Source of the DNA: Clostridiaceae bacterium
GTDB taxonomy: Bacteria; Bacillota_A; Clostridia; Clostridiales; Clostridiaceae
DNA length: 25,196 nucleotides
Direction: 5' to 3'
NCBI GenBank assembly: GCA_029256485.1
Contig: JAQSXU010000042.1
Span: forward strand, 1 to 25,196
Of this stretch, positions 14,729-22,155 are shown piece after piece; the stretch's first letter is position 1, and each line of letters starts with the position of its first letter. A program made the position numbers and the translations under genes. The notes under the pieces are model-generated. The model did not search any database, had not been told where the DNA came from, and saw only the letters and a program-made list of their open reading frames with translations.

Positions 14729-16345
14729 TTGTTTTATAAGAAATTAATAAAGCTATTGCTATTTTTTTTAGTTGTAACTGGTAGTTTGCTTATCTGTCAG
14801 ACCAGGATAAAGGCAAGTGGGGAAACTACTGTTGGCTGGCAACAAAGTGGGACAACATGGTACTACTTAAATGATAATGGAACTAAAATCACGGGATGGC
14901 TGCAAAGCGGAGGCAAGTGGTATTACTTAGATCCTAACAACGGAACCATGGTTACAGGTTGGATTGAAAATGAAAATAAACGATACTATTTAAAATCTAA
15001 TGGAGAAATGGCAACGGGGTGGAATTGCATTGGATCTTACTGGTACTACTTTAATTTAGTAAATGGAGATATGATAACAGGTTGGACTCTAAGTAGTGGT
15101 AAGTGGTATTATTTGAGTCCTTCTGATGGGGCTATGGTAAATGGATGGAATAAAATTAATTATAACTGGTATTATTTAAATCCAAATGGTGATATGGCAT
15201 ATAATACACGTATTAATGGGCATTATTTAGGTAAGGATGGAAGCTGGCAAAGAGATGGGGAAATAAGATGGATTAATACTGGTAACCAGTGGTATTATTT
15301 AAATCCTATGATGAACCACGAAAAGGGATGGGTTTGCACTGGCGGCAAGTGGTATTATTTTAATCCTGTAAGCGCAGAAATGTTAACAGGTTGGACACTA
15401 GTGGATGGCAAGTGGTATTATTTCTACTCAAGTGGGGCTATGGCATTTAATACAAAAATAGATGGATACTTCCTAGGCAGTGACGGTGTTTGGCAAAGTA
15501 ATTTACCAGCATCAGCATATTTAATAAAAATTGGATCCACTGAAAAAGATGTTTTATCAATTATGAGAAAACCTACAAGTGAAAATGCTACAGGCTTTCC
15601 ACTATACACATATAATTATAATAGGTCAGCAATTTTCTTTCTATATGGAGAAGACGGCCCTAAGGTAATAGGATGGTGGAATATAGATAATAATCTTCAG
15701 ATAACTGCTGGTGAAAAAAATAATTATAATTCAACGTTCACTTTAGGTTCATCAAAAGAGGATGTTGTAGGTGCAGTTGGAACACCTTCTATATTTGATC
15801 CATATTATTATTTATTCTCTGGAAGACTTACCTATTGGGAATATGCTGATGGTTCCAGAGTTGATTTTGATGAAAATTTTAAGGTTATTGGATGGACTAA
15901 TAAAGGCAGCCTGAAAGTGAATTTAGGAGAAAAGGTAACAAATGCATCTGCAATTAAGCTAGGATCAACATTGCAGGATGTAACTGCAGTGCTAGGAACA
16001 CCTGTAGAATTGACATTCGATTCCAGATACAATTCACCTTCCACATTAGGCTATGGTAACACATTGGTTAATTTAGATAAAAGTGGATTAGTAATTGGAT
16101 GGACCAATAAAGATTCATATAATTTTGATATGGGAAGTAAAGATCCATCAGCTCCTCCAATAGCAATTGGGTCAACATTAGATGATATAATTAAAGCTAT
16201 GGGAACTCCTGATGATATAACTTCCAGTGGTTTTAATGATAAGCCATATAGAGTTAGATATGGTACTTCATACATTTATCTGGACGATATGTCTGGTAAG
16301 GTGGAGAGCTGGACCAATACAGGGAATCTGAATATTGCTAAGTGA
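14729..16345 (+). CDS. Secreted cell-wall-binding protein with a four-fold C-terminal repeat
   Basis: The TTG start follows GGGGAGAGGG. A signal peptide (about 1-30: basic MFYKKLIK, hydrophobic core, likely cut near IKA/SG) leads to about nine choline-binding-type repeats with WYYL/WYYF cores and TGW turns (about 35-260). They lie in two arrays, each capped by an AYNTRINGHYLG-like unit. The C-terminal half holds four repeats of about 65-75 residues. Each begins IGSTxxDVxxxxGTP, contains YG plus an acidic strand, and ends VIGWTNxxxLN (about 262-538). The first half would anchor the protein to wall polymers. The function of the second is unknown. It is 538 aa, extracellular. Confidence 0.85.
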   Translation: MFYKKLIKLLLFFLVVTGSLLICQTRIKASGETTVGWQQSGTTWYYLNDNGTKITGWLQSGGKWYYLDPNNGTMVTGWIENENKRYYLKSNGEMATGWNCIGSYWYYFNLVNGDMITGWTLSSGKWYYLSPSDGAMVNGWNKINYNWYYLNPNGDMAYNTRINGHYLGKDGSWQRDGEIRWINTGNQWYYLNPMMNHEKGWVCTGGKWYYFNPVSAEMLTGWTLVDGKWYYFYSSGAMAFNTKIDGYFLGSDGVWQSNLPASAYLIKIGSTEKDVLSIMRKPTSENATGFPLYTYNYNRSAIFFLYGEDGPKVIGWWNIDNNLQITAGEKNNYNSTFTLGSSKEDVVGAVGTPSIFDPYYYLFSGRLTYWEYADGSRVDFDENFKVIGWTNKGSLKVNLGEKVTNASAIKLGSTLQDVTAVLGTPVELTFDSRYNSPSTLGYGNTLVNLDKSGLVIGWTNKDSYNFDMGSKDPSAPPIAIGSTLDDIIKAMGTPDDITSSGFNDKPYRVRYGTSYIYLDDMSGKVESWTNTGNLNIAK

Positions 16346-16347
16346 TA

Positions 16348-16387
16348 ATAGGCGTACACTAATAGTTATAAATTAGGGTACGCCTAT
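16348..16387 (+). terminator. Long hairpin after the cell-wall-binding protein
   Basis: A 16-bp stem (16348-16363 with 16372-16387, one mismatch) and an 8-base loop. No clear T run follows, so termination may be inefficient or the hairpin may protect the mRNA 3' end. Confidence 0.65.
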
Positions 16388-16423
16388 ATGCTCTAAAAAA
16401 TTATGTATAAATAGGATATTTAC

Positions 16424-16452
16424 TTGCAAATAGTTATAAAAATATATATAAT
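16424..16452 (+). promoter_or_regulatory. SigmaA promoter of the serS T-box leader
   Basis: TTGCAA (16424-16429), a 17-base spacer and TATAAT (16447-16452). Transcription would start near 16459. Confidence 0.8.
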
Positions 16453-16479
16453 TAATGAATAATAATATATATTGAAAAC

Positions 16480-16705
16480 ACAGTGATTATAAAAGCTGCG
16501 ATTTATGAATTTCTTCAGAGAGCCGGTGGTTGGTGAGAATCGGTGAAAGGCTAAATCTTTCCACTTTTGGAGCTGTCGGTGATGAACCGAAAGGGTTGTA
16601 TCCTTTATGTTACTATTGTCGAGAGGCTGACTTATATATAGATCAGCAATTTGGGTGGCAACGCGGATTACCTCCGTCCCAGTTATATGGGACGGAGGTT
16701 TTTAT
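16480..16705 (+). ncRNA. Serine T-box riboswitch
   Basis: A tRNA-sensing leader before serS. Stem I carries the AG bulge (AGAGAGCC, near 16517) and distal loop GGTGGTTGGTGAGAA (from 16525). The likely specifier is TCC at 16560-16562, followed by the usual ACTTTTGGAGC. The T-box is GGGTGGCAACGCGG (16653-16666). Its bulge TGGC (16656-16659) would pair with the GCCA end of uncharged tRNA-Ser, whose discriminator is G. The terminator is 16670-16699 plus T run. Uncharged tRNA-Ser favours the antiterminator and thus serS expression. A short ORF overlapping this leader is not a gene. Confidence 0.95.
16670..16705 (+). terminator. T-box regulated terminator
   Basis: ACCTCCGTCCC (16670-16680) pairs exactly with GGGACGGAGGT (16689-16699), followed by T residues. 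Its 5' arm is expected to pair with the T-box region in the alternative antiterminator fold. Confidence 0.95.
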
Positions 16706-16752
16706 TTTAATTTTTAACAATATATTATACATATAAATTAGGAGGGAAAAAT

Positions 16753-18030
16753 ATGTTAGATTTAAGATTTGTAAGAGAAAATCCTGAAATAGTAAAGCAA
16801 AATATAAGAAATAAGTTTCAGGATAATAAGCTTGAGTTAGTAGATGAAGTTATTGCTTTGGATACTGACCTAAGAAATATAAAACAGGAGGCAGATGCCT
16901 TAAGAGCTGGAAGAAATAAAATTTCAAAGCAAATTGGCGGATTAATGGCTCAGGGTAAAAAGGAAGAAGCAGAGGAAATGAAGAAAAAGGTTACTGCGGA
17001 TTCAGAACACTTAGCTGAGTTGGAGGTAAAAGAAAATGATCTAGAAGAAAAAATCAAGAAAAATATGATGGTAATTCCAAACATAATTGACCCAAGTGTT
17101 CCTATAGGTAAAGATGACAGCGAAAATGTGGAAATCCAGCGCTATGGAGAACCTGTTGTACCTGATTTTGAAATCCCATATCATACTGAAATTATGGAAA
17201 AGTTTAATGGTATTGATTTGGATAGTGCCAGAAAAGTTGCTGGTAACGGCTTCTATTACCTTATGGGTGACATAGCAAGACTTCACTCAGCAGTAATTTC
17301 CTATGCCAGAGACTTTATGATAGACAGAGGCTTTACATATTGTATTCCACCTTTTATGATCCGCAGCGAAGTTGTAACTGGAGTTATGAGCTTTGCAGAA
17401 ATGGATGCCATGATGTACAAAATAGAAGGTGAAGATTTATATCTTATCGGAACCAGCGAACACTCAATGATTGGTAAATTTATTGATACCATACTGCCAG
17501 AAGAGGATTTACCTAAAACACTGACCAGCTATTCTCCTTGTTTTAGAAAGGAAAAAGGCGCTCATGGTCTGGAAGAAAGAGGAGTATATCGTATTCACCA
17601 ATTTGAAAAGCAGGAAATGATTGTTGTATGTAAGCCAGAGGATAGTATGATGTGGTATGATAAGCTGTGGCAGAATACAGTAGACTTATTCCGTTCTTTA
17701 GATATACCTGTTAGAACTCTAGAGTGCTGCTCTGGTGACTTGGCAGATTTAAAGGTGAAATCAGTGGACGTAGAAGCTTGGTCTCCTAGACAGAAAAAAT
17801 ACTTTGAAGTTGGAAGCTGCTCTAACCTAGGTGATGCACAGGCCCGCCGCTTAAAAATCCGCATAAATGGAGAAAAGGGAAAATACTATGCACATACATT
17901 GAACAATACTGTTGTTGCACCTCCAAGAATGCTTATTGCTTTCTTAGAGAATAATTTAAATAAAGACGGATCTGTAAACATTCCAGCGGCATTACAGCCA
18001 TATATGGGCGGTAAAACAGTAATTAAATAA
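16753..18030 (+). CDS. serS: Serine-tRNA ligase
   Basis: Charges tRNA-Ser with serine in two steps through seryl-adenylate. The 425-aa length is standard. The N-terminal coiled-coil arm (about 30-100, rich in Lys/Glu) grips the long variable arm of tRNA-Ser. The class II core shows TSEH (234-237), motif 2 FRKE (264-267) with GLEERGVYRIHQFEK, and motif 3 around QARRLKIRI (363-371). The common SerRS signature THTLNGSG is here HTLNNTVVAPPR, and NxxDFQARR is NLGDAQARR. This marks a divergent subgroup; aminoacylation residues look intact. TAGGAGGG precedes the ATG. Regulated by the serine T-box. Confidence 0.95.
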   Translation: MLDLRFVRENPEIVKQNIRNKFQDNKLELVDEVIALDTDLRNIKQEADALRAGRNKISKQIGGLMAQGKKEEAEEMKKKVTADSEHLAELEVKENDLEEKIKKNMMVIPNIIDPSVPIGKDDSENVEIQRYGEPVVPDFEIPYHTEIMEKFNGIDLDSARKVAGNGFYYLMGDIARLHSAVISYARDFMIDRGFTYCIPPFMIRSEVVTGVMSFAEMDAMMYKIEGEDLYLIGTSEHSMIGKFIDTILPEEDLPKTLTSYSPCFRKEKGAHGLEERGVYRIHQFEKQEMIVVCKPEDSMMWYDKLWQNTVDLFRSLDIPVRTLECCSGDLADLKVKSVDVEAWSPRQKKYFEVGSCSNLGDAQARRLKIRINGEKGKYYAHTLNNTVVAPPRMLIAFLENNLNKDGSVNIPAALQPYMGGKTVIK

Positions 18031-18032
18031 TG

Positions 18033-18066
18033 AAAAAACTGGGTATTAATGCCCAGTTTTTATTTA
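18033..18066 (+). terminator. Terminator of serS
   Basis: AAAAACTGGG (18034-18043) pairs with CCCAGTTTTT (18052-18061), ending in T residues. Confidence 0.92.
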
Positions 18067-18074
18067 TTATATTA

Positions 18075-18102
18075 TTGAAAAATAAATTGATAATGCTATA
18101 AT
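18075..18102 (+). promoter_or_regulatory. SigmaA promoter of the yidC-paralogue operon
   Basis: TTGAAA (18075-18080), a 16-base spacer and TATAAT (18097-18102), 32 bases before the first start codon. Confidence 0.72.
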
Positions 18103-18134
18103 AGGTAAACATAGTATATGAGGAGGAGTGTAAG

Positions 18135-18380
18135 TTGGATTCCAGCACTATAAATTTAATTCAGATAATGTTATTAGTAATATGTTTCACTGGCATATTC
18201 TCTTATGCTGTGTACTCATATGAAAATATTAAACATAAAATTCAAGAAAATATTACAAAAGATATTTTAATTTTATGGTTCGGATGTATAAAAAAAATAC
18301 TACCGGAAGATTATATAGTTTTCCAGAAATATGGTATATGGAGATACATAGAACGATTTAAAGTAGAAATGATGTTTTAG
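18135..18380 (+). CDS. Small membrane protein of unknown function (81 aa)
   Basis: A TTG start 6 bases after AGGAGGAG (18121-18128). One hydrophobic helix (about residues 8-28: LIQIMLLVICFTGIFSYAVY) is followed by a basic, largely cytoplasmic-looking tail with KHKIQENITKDIL and IERFKVEMMF. I recognise no family. It is 27 bases upstream of the YidC paralogue and shares its promoter, so a role with that insertase is possible, but this rests on position alone. Confidence 0.7.
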   Translation: MDSSTINLIQIMLLVICFTGIFSYAVYSYENIKHKIQENITKDILILWFGCIKKILPEDYIVFQKYGIWRYIERFKVEMMF

Positions 18381-18407
18381 CTAAAATTATTTTAGGGAGA
18401 TGTAAAA

Positions 18408-19055
18408 ATGAACATCATTTTTAATTTATTAAATAGTTTATTAAATTTATTTTATAATTTTACTGGAGATTGGGGATTAGCAATAGTTTTATTGACGGTG
18501 GGTGTTAGAATAATACTTTCGCCATTATCTTTTAAACAAAAAAAATCTATGCAGAAACAGCAAAAACTCAGTATAAAAATGCAGCAGCTTAAGGAAAAAT
18601 ATAAGAATAATGAAAATAAGCTTCGTGAAGAAATTAATAAGCAGTCCGCTGAAAGTACAAAAGGCATGCTTGGTTGTTTGGTAACTTTATTTCAGCTGCC
18701 AGTACTTTTTACTTTGTGGAGTGTAATTAATAAAATACCTGTGAATGTGGGCACATATCTTATACCATGGGTGTCCAGTATTAAGGTGTCTGACAGCTAC
18801 TTTATAGTTCCACTTATATATATGTTTGCATCTTTGACTCCCAGCTTGCTTTCATACGTTACTTTTTTAAAAATTGAAGGCCAGGCTGCAATGAGCAAGA
18901 GTAATATTTTAGTAATGGCTTTAATTGGCTTGTTTGTTATTAAAGCTGCTCCAATTGCCATTGGTATATATTTAATAACTACAAGTGTATTTAATTTTTT
19001 AGAAGAGCTTGTTTTTAGAATATACATGAGAAAAATTAAGACTGTTCAGCAATAA
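18408..19055 (+). CDS. yidC: YidC/OxaA-family membrane protein insertase (paralogue)
   Basis: Inserts proteins into the cytoplasmic membrane. The 215-aa protein covers the conserved YidC core of five helices. The first, NFTGDWGLAIVLLTVGVRII (about 17-36), holds the conserved groove arginine R34. A charged hairpin (QKKSMQKQQKLSIKMQQLKE) follows, then GCLVTLFQLPVLFTLW. There is no lipobox cysteine or long N-terminal domain. It is not in the usual rpmH-rnpA-yidC-jag neighbourhood, so it is likely a second, accessory copy. AGGGAG precedes the ATG. Confidence 0.88.
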   Translation: MNIIFNLLNSLLNLFYNFTGDWGLAIVLLTVGVRIILSPLSFKQKKSMQKQQKLSIKMQQLKEKYKNNENKLREEINKQSAESTKGMLGCLVTLFQLPVLFTLWSVINKIPVNVGTYLIPWVSSIKVSDSYFIVPLIYMFASLTPSLLSYVTFLKIEGQAAMSKSNILVMALIGLFVIKAAPIAIGIYLITTSVFNFLEELVFRIYMRKIKTVQQ

Positions 19056-19066
19056 ATTTTAAAATG

Positions 19067-19105
19067 AAAGTCCTGTTAACTTGTTTTGCGTTAGCAGGAC
19101 TTTTG
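19067..19105. terminator. Bidirectional terminator between yidC and the 101-aa gene
   Basis: A 14-bp stem (19067-19080 with 19090-19103, one mismatch) and 9-base loop lie between converging genes, with T-rich sequence on both sides. Confidence 0.88.
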
Positions 19106-19151
19106 GTTTTATATTACATTGTTTAAGCAGTATTAAGAAAACTTCAAAAAG

Positions 19152-19457
19152 TTAATCAATTCTCTCCAGTAGTTTTATAAAATCCTCTTCACTTTTCTTC
19201 TCCAGATATATATTTAGTAAGGCTCTTGTAGACATTTTATCAAAGCCTTTACAACCATTATATAATATCTCAGTTAATATATTCATAAAGGTCTCATTAT
19301 TCTTATCAACATCTTTTAACATTTTGTCAGCTAAGTCCTTTGCCAGCTCTTCCTTTATAGCCTGTCTGAATTTCTCTGTATATTTTATCATATATTGCTG
19401 AACATCCTCTGGATAGGAAGAGAAGTCCTCAGACAATATATCTTCAATTTTAAACAT
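19152..19457 (-). CDS. Conserved-looking protein of unknown function (101 aa)
   Basis: The ATG at 19457 has TGGAGG about 7 bases upstream and a good minus-strand promoter beyond it. The protein begins MFKIEDILSEDFSSYPEDVQ and appears all-helical and charged (YTEKFRQAIKEELAKDLADK), ending KKSEEDFIKLLERID. There are no cysteine-rich, membrane or signal features, so it is cytoplasmic. No family recognised. It is transcribed divergently from the pentapeptide-repeat gene, with a palindrome between them. Confidence 0.75.
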   Translation of the reverse strand: MFKIEDILSEDFSSYPEDVQQYMIKYTEKFRQAIKEELAKDLADKMLKDVDKNNETFMNILTEILYNGCKGFDKMSTRALLNIYLEKKSEEDFIKLLERID

Positions 19458-19503
19458 AAATTAACCTCCATAAATTGATTTTATAATTTGATGCACAAAT
19501 ATT

Positions 19504-19531
19504 ATTATAGCTTCCTTATATTTTTTTTCAA
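19504..19531 (-). promoter_or_regulatory. SigmaA promoter of the 101-aa gene
   Basis: Read on the minus strand: TTGAAA (19526-19531), a 16-base spacer and TATAAT (19504-19509), 46 bases before the ATG. Confidence 0.75.
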
Positions 19532-19535
19532 ATGT

Positions 19536-19566
19536 ATTATAATTAAATATATACTTTAATTATAAT
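19536..19566. promoter_or_regulatory. Perfect 12-bp inverted repeat between divergent genes
   Basis: ATTATAATTAAA (19536-19547) and TTTAATTATAAT (19555-19566) are exact reverse complements around a 7-base centre. Each arm contains a TATAAT. It lies 5 bp outside the minus-strand -35 and just before the ribosome site of the plus-strand gene, so a dimeric regulator bound here could control both. Confidence 0.5.
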
Positions 19567-19581
19567 ATACGGAGGGTTACT

Positions 19582-20244
19582 ATGACGGCCAGCACAAATA
19601 ATGTAAAAATATTAAGACCAAAACTGTCAGTTGATTTATCTGATTTTTCATTGTCGGCAGGAGATATACAAGATGATATTTCAATTTCCTTAAAAATAAT
19701 AAAAGATTGCTGTCTGGCAAATTTTAAGGCGGTGCATGTATGTTTTGATCAAGTCTTATTTAGAAATGTAGTCTTCTCAAATGTAAGTCTTCAGAATGTA
19801 GAACTTACAGATGTAATTTTTGAAAATTGCGATTTATCAAACCTTGATTTTAGGGGATCAGCAGTGTATAGGACAGAATTTAAAGGATGCAAGCTTGTAG
19901 GTACCAATTTCAGTGAAACTACATTAAGAAATGTAATTTTTCAAGAATGCAGTGGAAAATATTCACTTTTTAGATTTACAGATTGTAAACAAGTTATATT
20001 CAACAACAGTGAAATTCCATCCTCCGACTTTGGAGAAAGTAAGTTTTTAAAAGTTGAATTTAAAAATACATATATGATCCAATGCCAGATGTGTGGCACT
20101 AAACTAAAAGGAATAGACTTTTCAAGCTGTCAAATAGATGGAATGGGGGCAAAAGCTGAAGACGTATATGGTGCTGTGGTTTCAATTGATCAAGCAGCTT
20201 CTCTTTCTGCATTGCTGGGTTTAGTAATAAAAAAATCCCCGTAA
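19582..20244 (+). CDS. Pentapeptide-repeat protein (220 aa)
   Basis: The ATG follows ACGGAGGG. From about residue 45 to 195 the sequence cycles every five residues with A(D/N)LxX-like units, for example FRNVVFSNVSLQNVELTDVI and FENCDLSNLDFRGSAVYRTE, where a central Phe or Leu points inside. This builds a right-handed quadrilateral beta-helix. Some such proteins (Qnr, MfpA) mimic DNA and protect gyrase; most have unknown roles. The short N-terminal segment (about 1-40) is not repeat-like. No signal or membrane helix. It is a stand-alone gene, so function cannot be assigned further. Confidence 0.88.
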   Translation: MTASTNNVKILRPKLSVDLSDFSLSAGDIQDDISISLKIIKDCCLANFKAVHVCFDQVLFRNVVFSNVSLQNVELTDVIFENCDLSNLDFRGSAVYRTEFKGCKLVGTNFSETTLRNVIFQECSGKYSLFRFTDCKQVIFNNSEIPSSDFGESKFLKVEFKNTYMIQCQMCGTKLKGIDFSSCQIDGMGAKAEDVYGAVVSIDQAASLSALLGLVIKKSP

Positions 20245-20277
20245 AATTAAGTTTTAATTGAAATTATGATGGTACAT

Positions 20278-20541
20278 TTATATTTTAAATAGTATCCATT
20301 TACATGTATTCAATTCATACTTAAGCTCATAAATTTTTTCAGTTCCTTGTACTATGCTCTGACACCTAAATAACAGCATATTATTGCCAGCCAGTTTTTC
20401 TTTATCTTTTTGAAGTACCTTATGAACTTTTATTACTATAAAACTTTCATCATCTGCTTTTATTCTAAATCTTACAGGATGAGGAACACCATTTTCTTCA
20501 AACCAGCATATCATCTGCACAGGTTTAGCTACTACGCGCAT
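20278..20541 (-). CDS. Small protein resembling Y-polymerase accessory proteins (DUF6504-like)
   Basis: I start at the ATG at 20541 (MRVVAKPVQMICWF), which has GGGTGG upstream; a longer frame lacks a site. The 87-aa protein has the pattern PHPVRFRIKADDESFIVIKV, then a polar stretch, LLFRCQS, and a C-terminal IYELKYELNTCKWILFKI. That layout (PxRFR, then a V-rich strand, then YELxYe, then W-x-L near the end) recalls the DUF6504 proteins encoded beside ImuB/DinB-like polymerases. It lies downstream of dinB on the same strand, behind a 116-base palindromic element. The match is by eye and tentative. Confidence 0.6.
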   Translation of the reverse strand: MRVVAKPVQMICWFEENGVPHPVRFRIKADDESFIVIKVHKVLQKDKEKLAGNNMLLFRCQSIVQGTEKIYELKYELNTCKWILFKI

Positions 20542-20571
20542 AGTAAATACACCACCCTTTATTTCAAAGTA

Positions 20572-20687
20572 CAAAGATTAAATAACAAATAATAAATAAT
20601 GTTGTTTTGCCCTAAGGCAAAACTTAAAAATTGATTTTCTGCTCTGCAGAAAATCTTCAATATTTGATCTTTGTTATTTAATCTTTG
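20572..20687. repeat. Cloverleaf-like palindromic intergenic element
   Basis: An exact 18-bp inverted repeat (20572-20589 with 20670-20687) encloses two perfect hairpins. One has an 8-bp stem, 20604-20611 with 20616-20623, loop CTAA. The other has a 10-bp stem, 20633-20642 with 20646-20655, loop TCT. The right end also holds a direct repeat of TCTTTGTTATTTA. It sits between dinB and the small gene. It could be a miniature transposable or REP-like element, or a structured RNA. The hairpins alone lack clear T runs. Confidence 0.7.
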
Positions 20688-20694
20688 TTATTTA

Positions 20695-21951
20695 TTATAA
20701 AATGCTTCCCATCATAGGGAAATCATTTTCATTAGTGCCGCCAGTTAGGGGTTTTAGGCCTGATTGCAAAAATGTGCACCTATAAATGGACTTAGATCCA
20801 AATCTTAATCTAATGCTGTCTATGGTTTTATCTATAGTTCTATTTTTATCCATACTCTTTTCATCAAATAATGTAACCTGATAAAACTCATTAGTGCAAA
20901 GCTGTGAAACTTGGACTCCAACATGCCTAAGAGACTGACCCTGCCAGAGCTCATCAAATAGTTTATATGCTTCCTCTGCAATTTTCATTGTAGAATCTGT
21001 GTAATAGTGAAGCTTTTTTTGTTTACCATAGCCATAAAAATCGCTAGTTCTAAAATTAATAGAAACTAAGCTACAGAAGTTGCCAGAATCTCTTAATCTC
21101 ATGCCAATGGTCTCAGAAAGAGATAGAATTACTTTATGGGCGTCTTCACTATGTTCAATATTAAAGGGTATAGTGGTGGAGTTCCCAATGCCCTTCATGT
21201 TTATGTGATTGGAGATTGTCACTGTTGAATTTTCAATTCCATTTGCATAATTCCAAATAACAGCTCCATGACTTTTTAATTGTGCTTTTAATATGTCTAA
21301 GTTATAATTTGCCAGATCACCTATTGTAAATATATTAAGCTTGTTAAGCTTGGGAAGGGTAGCTCTTCCTATCATAAACAAGTCTCCAACATCAAGAGGC
21401 CACATTTTTTCCTTTATTTCACATGGAAATAAAGTTGTAACTGCATCCGGCTTTTTTATATCAGAAGCAACCTTGGCTAATAGTTTATTGCAGGATACTC
21501 CGATTGAAACAGTAAATCCAAGCTCTGTTTTAATCCTATTTTTAATTTCATCTGCAAGAGTCATGTAATTTGGATAAAGATTTTCCATTCCAGTAAAATC
21601 TAAAAAACATTCATCCACAGAAAAGCGCTGTATATAGGGGGTATACTCTTTTAATAAAGCCATCATTGCATTGCTGCATCTTACGAATAAATCATAGCAT
21701 GGTGAAACTATAAATAACTGAGGACACTTTTCAAGTGCGGAATACAATGGTTCACCTGTTTGAATTTTATATTTTTTTGCAGGAATAGATTTTGCCAAAA
21801 TAATGCCATGTCTGTTTTTAGGATCTCCAGCCACTGCTGAAGGAATTTCCCTAATATCCATCACAGATCCATGCTGTAGTCTATCCGCTGCAGTCCATGA
21901 TAAATATGCAGAGTTTACATCAACATGAAATATCAGTCTATTACTGCTCAT
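20695..21951 (-). CDS. dinB: Y-family DNA polymerase (DinB/UvrX-like), SOS-controlled
   Basis: Translesion, error-prone polymerase of 418 aa. The first catalytic aspartate is D11 in FHVDVNSAYLSW; the steric-gate residue is Y16. D113 and E114 lie in SVDECFLDF. KLLAKVASDIKKPDA is the conserved palm motif, and a helix-hairpin-helix region surrounds IGRATLPKLNKLNIFTIGDL. A beta-clamp-binding motif QVTLF (358-362) lies near the C-terminus. The ending DFPMMGSIL is typical of the UvrX/YqjW-like branch rather than classical DinB. GAAGGAAG precedes the ATG. A LexA box lies within its promoter, so it is DNA-damage inducible. Confidence 0.93.
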   Translation of the reverse strand: MSSNRLIFHVDVNSAYLSWTAADRLQHGSVMDIREIPSAVAGDPKNRHGIILAKSIPAKKYKIQTGEPLYSALEKCPQLFIVSPCYDLFVRCSNAMMALLKEYTPYIQRFSVDECFLDFTGMENLYPNYMTLADEIKNRIKTELGFTVSIGVSCNKLLAKVASDIKKPDAVTTLFPCEIKEKMWPLDVGDLFMIGRATLPKLNKLNIFTIGDLANYNLDILKAQLKSHGAVIWNYANGIENSTVTISNHINMKGIGNSTTIPFNIEHSEDAHKVILSLSETIGMRLRDSGNFCSLVSINFRTSDFYGYGKQKKLHYYTDSTMKIAEEAYKLFDELWQGQSLRHVGVQVSQLCTNEFYQVTLFDEKSMDKNRTIDKTIDSIRLRFGSKSIYRCTFLQSGLKPLTGGTNENDFPMMGSIL

Positions 21952-22014
21952 ACAAATTACTTCCTTCTATAGAATGAAAATTATTATAACACTATATGTA
22001 AATATTATATGATA

Positions 22015-22043
22015 ATTATAACGAACTTATGTTCGGGCGTAAA
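22015..22043 (-). promoter_or_regulatory. dinB promoter with LexA box in the spacer
   Basis: On the minus strand: TTTACG (22038-22043), a 17-base spacer and TATAAT (22015-22020). The spacer contains the perfect palindrome CGAACTTATGTTCG (22022-22035), a full match to the Firmicutes LexA consensus CGAAC-N4-GTTCG. LexA bound there would block RNA polymerase directly. Confidence 0.87.
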
Positions 22044-22070
22044 GAGAAAAATTTGGAAATTAAATTATTC

Positions 22071-22100
22071 TTGACAAAATATATATAATAACAATAGAAT
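22071..22100 (+). promoter_or_regulatory. SigmaA promoter of the ABC exporter
   Basis: TTGACA (22071-22076), an 18-base spacer and TAGAAT (22095-22100). It is 35 bp from the LexA box, so SOS control of this gene is unlikely. Confidence 0.75.
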
Positions 22101-22155
22101 TTTATTTATACTCTGTGTTTTGTAATTTATATAGAGAATAAATGGGGGGGCAAAA

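Noticed and set aside
16530..16736. 68-aa reading frame upstream of serS
   Set aside because: It lies entirely within the serine T-box RNA, including its terminator.
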